Shown piece after piece: positions 60,444 through 64,000 of a stretch of 64,000 bases of DNA. Origin of the DNA: Paenibacillus oralis (GTDB lineage: Bacteria; Bacillota; Bacilli; Paenibacillales; Paenibacillaceae). A program made the translations under genes and the position numbers. The notes under the pieces are model-generated. The model ran no database searches, was not told the origin of the DNA, and saw only the letters and a list, made by a program, of their open reading frames with translations. Every line of letters begins with the position of its first letter. Position 1 is the first letter of the stretch. The stretch lies in the NCBI RefSeq assembly GCF_003863965.1, contig NZ_RRCN01000002.1:250569-314568 (forward strand). The letters run 5' to 3'.

Positions 60444-61223
60444 ATGGAGCAACAAGGATATAAAGTTTTAATTGCCGAAGATGATATACATCAAATGTCT
60501 TTGTTGAAAAAGATAATCAACGACATGGATTTAGTCATTGTCTCCACAGTATCCTCCGGAATACGCTTGATTGAAGAAACAAAACAACATAAACCGGATA
60601 TCATATTACTGGATATTAGACTCAAAAAGCTAGATGGGATCTCTGGCATTAAGGAAATTCATGCTGCAGGCCTCCACCCGCAAGTGATCTTTGTAACAGG
60701 TTCATTAAAACCAGAGCATCTTTTGGCAGGTTTTGAATTCGAGTCTGTGGACTATATCACAAAACCAATCAACGAGATCAGATTAAAAAAGGCTATCAAT
60801 AAGGCGAAGGATCAGATTCACGCAAAAAAGCTTCTGGATGCAGATGTCCAAGAATCCATTCATTGGGTCATTCTAAAGCAAAACTACCGGGATGTAACCG
60901 TTGCGGAAAATCAAATAATTTATGTCGAAAAGGATAAGCTACACCGGAATAAATACATAGTTCATCTTAAGGACGGTACTCTCCTTGAGACCAGTACTCA
61001 GTTGAAAGAAATCAAAGAAATGTGTTCGGACAATCTTGTTTACTCTCACCGTAGTTATTTGGTGAATGCCCTTTATATTGCAGCGATCCAACCAGATGGG
61101 CACATCTCCAAGAGTTACACTATTTCCCTCGAGCACACATCCGATAAGGTGCCTCTTACAAAGAAGAACATCAATGAGGCTTCGGATGTTTTTTTGAAAT
61201 TTCGTGCCCAACTTACTTTTTAA
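60444..61223 (+). CDS. LytTR response regulator (AgrA/ComE type)
   Basis: 259 aa; AAGGAGGGG precedes the ATG. Receiver domain (~1-125) with acidic pair in IAEDDIHQ, phospho-Asp in IILLDIRLKK (~56), Ser/Thr in IFVTGSLKPE and Lys in DYITKPINE. The LytTR domain (~150-250) has AENQIIYVEKDKLHRNKYIV and NLVYSHRSYLVNALYIAAIQ. No histidine kinase is nearby. It is followed by a partial copy of itself and the second 134-aa gene, convergent. Confidence 0.85.
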   Translation: MEQQGYKVLIAEDDIHQMSLLKKIINDMDLVIVSTVSSGIRLIEETKQHKPDIILLDIRLKKLDGISGIKEIHAAGLHPQVIFVTGSLKPEHLLAGFEFESVDYITKPINEIRLKKAINKAKDQIHAKKLLDADVQESIHWVILKQNYRDVTVAENQIIYVEKDKLHRNKYIVHLKDGTLLETSTQLKEIKEMCSDNLVYSHRSYLVNALYIAAIQPDGHISKSYTISLEHTSDKVPLTKKNINEASDVFLKFRAQLTF

Positions 61224-61647
61224 AAGGGTCATTCGTAAGGCAAAGGAGCAAATACGCGCAAAAAAACTTCTAGATGAAGATGTCCAAGAGACAATTCGTT
61301 GGGTCGTTCTAAAGCAAGACTATCAGGCTGTAACCGTTGCAGAAAATCAAATTATTTATGTCGAAAGGGACAAGCTATACCGGAATAAGTACATAGTCCA
61401 TCTTAAAGATGGTACTTTCCTTGAGACCAGTACCCAGTTGAAAGAAATCAAGGAACTGTGTTCGGACAATCTTGTTTATTCCCATCGTAACTACTTGGTG
61501 AATATTCTTTATATAACGGCAATCCAACCAGAGGGGCACATCTCCAAAAGCTACAACATTTCCCTAGTGCATACATCCGATAAGGTTCCTCTTACAAGGA
61601 AGAATTACAGTGAGGCCCCGGATGTTTTTTTTAGATTTCTTGTCTAA
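61204..61647 (+). pseudogene. partial second LytTR gene
   Basis: The frame can start at a GTG inside the end of the preceding gene. From RVIRKAKEQIRAKKLLDEDV onward it parallels residues ~113-255 of the response regulator, with about 80% identity by eye, and keeps a full LytTR domain but no receiver. The join falls inside KRVIRKAKE, so the 5' part was lost by recombination between tandem copies. It may still give a stand-alone LytTR protein like that at 46 kb. Confidence 0.6.
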
Positions 61648-61651
61648 CTTG

Positions 61652-62056
61652 TTAGCGGCGGCGATGGTTGACTTGAGTTTTGAACTCAATATCTCCGTCG
61701 ATATCTCCGTCTTCAAGAAGTTCGTAATTAATAATGATGCTTCCATATTCAATTGTCGGTTGTGCCGTAATGTTGTCTTCTACCAGCATCAAGAAGGAGA
61801 GCAGCTTTCCACGGCTCATGCCAACTGATGTATTGATTGGCACTGGTCCGCGAAGATTCGCCTTTTTTATATGATAATTTATTGCAAGTTCTCCATCACG
61901 AATGAAAAATTCCATGGTGCCTTTTGGCATCTTGGAGAGGGTCTTAGGAAAATAATCAGAAATGATGCAGAGTTTTAACTGATCATAGAGGTTTTGGTTG
62001 TTTCTTGGGAAAAGATTATTGATATTCTCGTTCCCTGACACTTTAGACATATCCAT
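61652..62056 (-). CDS. 134-aa LytTR-associated protein, copy 2
   Basis: Same length and much the same sequence as the gene at 45.4-45.8 kb (LKLCIISDYFPKTLSKMPKG, MEFFIRDGELAINYH, EFKTQVNHRRR). It ends five bases from the partial LytTR gene, convergent. Upstream (62160-62200) are CGAC-type elements (TCGACCATTCGACAAAA). The twofold link with LytTR genes suggests a common regulatory role. No known domain. Confidence 0.6.
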   Translation of the reverse strand: MDMSKVSGNENINNLFPRNNQNLYDQLKLCIISDYFPKTLSKMPKGTMEFFIRDGELAINYHIKKANLRGPVPINTSVGMSRGKLLSFLMLVEDNITAQPTIEYGSIIINYELLEDGDIDGDIEFKTQVNHRRR

Positions 62057-62276
62057 AATGATCGCACCTCTTTATTCTATATAATCCCAAAGAACTATCT
62101 CGCATAATTTAATATACCAATAGTCTTAGGGCCGGAAAAGAGGTTGTGCATGAAATGTCCGAAGTTCTGTCTGAAATCGACCATTCGACAAAACTCCCTA
62201 TATTGTGACATGTTATGATTTATTTAACTTGAGAGTTTTTGGAATATTCTATAAGTTTTTATTCCGTAATGTCGAG

Positions 62277-62309
62277 AAAAAGGAAGAGACTGGTATGCCT
62301 CTTCCTTTT
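62277..62309 (-). terminator. rho-independent terminator
   Basis: AAAGGAAGAGGC and GTCTCTTCCTTTTTC form a hairpin with T run just after the GIY-YIG gene. Confidence 0.7.
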
Positions 62310-62322
62310 GCTTCTTGACTTG

Positions 62323-63159
62323 TTATAAGAGCATTTGTTCCTGACGAATAACCATATCATTGAATTTTTCTTTTAAATAATCGATCGTAATTTTGGGCTT
62401 GGAGATATTAAAAACTTTGTGGCCTTCAAACTCATACTTACTAATCCACCACGCCTCCATACTATTTAAGTATTGCTGGTTTTGAAGGTCATTCCATCTT
62501 TTGTCTCGGTAAATTTCTGACAGGACGCTGAAACTCAAATCATTAATATGACCTTTCTTTCCTTCTTTTACGTGCTCCTGCCAACGAAAGAAGGGCATAT
62601 ACCGAGTTTGGCCAATGTAATAATGGTCTTCGGCGCGATTATATATTAGGTAGATGTATCCAAAAATATCGCCATTATTGCCTTCTTCTTTGATTTGGAA
62701 TTCTCCTTCATCGCTCTTCTGGCTCCGCTTATAATGAATTTCGCAGTCCGTAGTACAAAAATATGCCGTTTGCTCTAAGTCAGTAAAGACTGAATCCCGG
62801 GATTCGTAATAATGGCCATCACCAATGTAAGCCCGAGGAAACTCGCTTGCTTTTCCTTTGACGGGCTTCGTACACCAAAAGCAGAAGGTATCGATTTGTG
62901 CGTAAAAACGATCATACCAATATTTTTCACTATCCATGACAATAGCGTAAATCCCATTCTTCTTTTTCGGTTTGGCGAATTTCAATTCGGTAGAGGTGTT
63001 CGTACAGAACCTATCCAATACTTTTTGCTTAGCCTCATCACGTCCTCCTGTTATATCCGATAGATAGAATTCATCCAGAAGAGTCCCTTTCTCACCTCCG
63101 TCACGCTCGAAAGAATAATCATATACGCGTACCCAATAATAGGTGTTGGTTGTATTCAT
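62323..63159 (-). CDS. zinc-finger plus GIY-YIG nuclease-like protein
   Basis: 278 aa; AAAAAGGAGGGAGCA sets the start MNTTNTYYWVRVYDY. Middle: an FCS/MYM-like cluster (CFWCTKPVKGKASEFPRAYI, then YFCTTDCEIHYKR) with CxxC and CxxxC. C-terminus (~185-270): GYIYLIYNRAEDHYYIGQTR, a GIY-YIG-like start, with Arg in FFRWQEHVK, Asn in NISKPKI and a late Glu (NSMEAWWISKYE). Resembles phage and homing-type nucleases; cleavage activity likely, target unknown. Confidence 0.7.
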   Translation of the reverse strand: MNTTNTYYWVRVYDYSFERDGGEKGTLLDEFYLSDITGGRDEAKQKVLDRFCTNTSTELKFAKPKKKNGIYAIVMDSEKYWYDRFYAQIDTFCFWCTKPVKGKASEFPRAYIGDGHYYESRDSVFTDLEQTAYFCTTDCEIHYKRSQKSDEGEFQIKEEGNNGDIFGYIYLIYNRAEDHYYIGQTRYMPFFRWQEHVKEGKKGHINDLSFSVLSEIYRDKRWNDLQNQQYLNSMEAWWISKYEFEGHKVFNISKPKITIDYLKEKFNDMVIRQEQMLL

Positions 63160-63229
63160 TACTGCTCCCTCCTTTTTCACTATTCGTTGACAATGTAATG
63201 TTCTAAGAAAAAAAGCATCTCCTCCAATT

Positions 63230-63334
63230 TTAAGGCCGATGGGGGGATTCATAATGCAAAGGTGAACAACGCCTGTATAATGCAGCGGTTTCAGGCCCAA
63301 TTACTGCATCAATTGTTGTAGAAACAGTATTCAT
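63230..63334 (-). CDS. small hypothetical protein
   Basis: 34 aa: MNTVSTTIDAVIGPETAALY then RRCSPLHYESPHRP. AAAGGGGG lies eight bases ahead of ATG. The position between two larger same-strand genes supports it. No family recognised. Confidence 0.4.
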   Translation of the reverse strand: MNTVSTTIDAVIGPETAALYRRCSPLHYESPHRP

Positions 63335-63444
63335 AGAAAGTTCCCCCTTTCTCTCGACTGCAGCAGAAGGAGATGGAATGGATTTCAGGTGACTGATGAA
63401 ATCTTTGAACGAGAAGGATTAAAGAAAATCTTTTACTCCCATAT

Positions 63445-64000
63445 CTATACAACTCCATTCTCTTTTTTCTTGCGTTCTTCGTCGATCCAAAACCGGACAG
63501 GCTCAACGCCGTACCGCTTACACAATTCGATGAAGCCGGATTTACTGAGATAGAAGCAGACGCTGAAGTTCATATCTCTCCACGGATTCTTGACCACCCA
63601 TTCCATAGGATCAACTCGATCAAGGATGGAATTGCCGGAATACTGTTCTTCCTTTGCCCAGTGCTGGAGTACGTCTGGAAGGTCGCCTAATTCTATTCCG
63701 CACATTTTAGCCAGGGCGGCTGCCGTGGTAGGGCTAAACTTGGCGTAAAGTGAAGCTTTACTCCGATTAATATAGCAGTAATATTTGCTCGCCCAACCTT
63801 CCTGACCATTATGAAGGCGCAAACCGGTATCGTACGTCGATTCTGAAGAGTTGTATTTGCCTTTGTCCCCGGCTTTGCTAAAACGAAAAAGGATGTTTTC
63901 ATCGTCAGTGAACTCGTAGCCGAATCCATGCTTTTTATATCTCATGGACGGAGCCAGGAACTGGCCTTCGACGATGGCTTTATAAAGGTTCTCTTGGTTC
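63445..64000 (-). CDS. hypothetical protein, N-terminus beyond window
   Basis: The frame is open to the right edge; the visible 185 codons include NLYKAIVEGQFLAPSMRYKK and end KKKENGVV. An internal ATG could start a 166-aa form, but it has no ribosome site and the reading continues through it. Middle: RSKASLYAKFSPTTAAALAK and ELGDLPDVLQHW. No domain recognised. Confidence 0.5.
   Translation of the reverse strand, partial: NQENLYKAIVEGQFLAPSMRYKKHGFGYEFTDDENILFRFSKAGDKGKYNSSESTYDTGLRLHNGQEGWASKYYCYINRSKASLYAKFSPTTAAALAKMCGIELGDLPDVLQHWAKEEQYSGNSILDRVDPMEWVVKNPWRDMNFSVCFYLSKSGFIELCKRYGVEPVRFWIDEERKKKENGVV

Overview
The window looks like accessory DNA from a low-to-mid GC Firmicute, most probably Paenibacillus or a close relative. 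Signs are strong AGGAGG-type ribosome binding sites with frequent TTG and GTG starts, a copper-amine-oxidase N-domain secreted protein, a XerS-type recombinase, a Y-polymerase/YolD pair under a Bacillus-type LexA box, and a receptor/peptide pair of the arbitrium-like (Alo) kind known from Paenibacillus. No rRNA, tRNA or core housekeeping operon was found.

Left third (1-20 kb): transposase and gene debris, small unknown genes, a degenerate kinase-like protein, and a TPR quorum-sensing regulator whose 3' end overlaps a 47-aa secreted signalling peptide. Then come the SOS-controlled translesion polymerase operon, a frameshifted RES-domain gene and a two-gene Gabija-like defence system (OLD-family nuclease plus UvrD-like helicase). 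GC-rich repeat islands and at least five copies of a transposon-end-like repeat lie between them.

Middle (20-31 kb): xerS is followed by a module found twice in direct orientation. It has a small membrane peptide, a ~117-nt RNA with its own promoter and terminator, a convergent 33-40-aa hydrophobic peptide whose 3' end overlaps that RNA (type I toxin-antitoxin layout), and an array of CTCTCAAAATTTGAGAG palindromes. This looks like a stability module of an integrated plasmid or similar element. Fragments of Rhs coding sequence are scattered nearby.

31-42 kb: a minus-strand operon encodes a DcrB-like protein, a VgrG-like protein, a pentapeptide-repeat protein, a small protein, a PAAR-like DUF4280 protein, a 1930-aa VgrG-Rhs fusion with a PD-(D/E)XK-like nuclease tip, and a likely immunity protein.

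42-49 kb: a secreted protein, then an agr-type peptide locus (kinase-less AgrC-like membrane protein, AgrB, a 42-aa AgrD, a LytTR protein) followed by a 134-aa protein with CGACA-type direct repeats in front of it. A second copy of that protein sits next to a LytTR response regulator at 60-62 kb.

49-64 kb: a mostly minus-strand block with a Ycf46-like AAA+ ATPase, DUF1257, DUF2997 and a radical SAM activase-like protein. It also holds two paralogous membrane proteins, a STAS/winged-helix protein, an AbrB/zinc-ribbon protein, a bPH2 membrane protein, a DnaQ-type exonuclease and a zinc-finger/GIY-YIG protein. A TnpB element splits the run. This block is the strongest candidate for an undescribed system. 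Function calls come from motif recognition only; no database search was possible.
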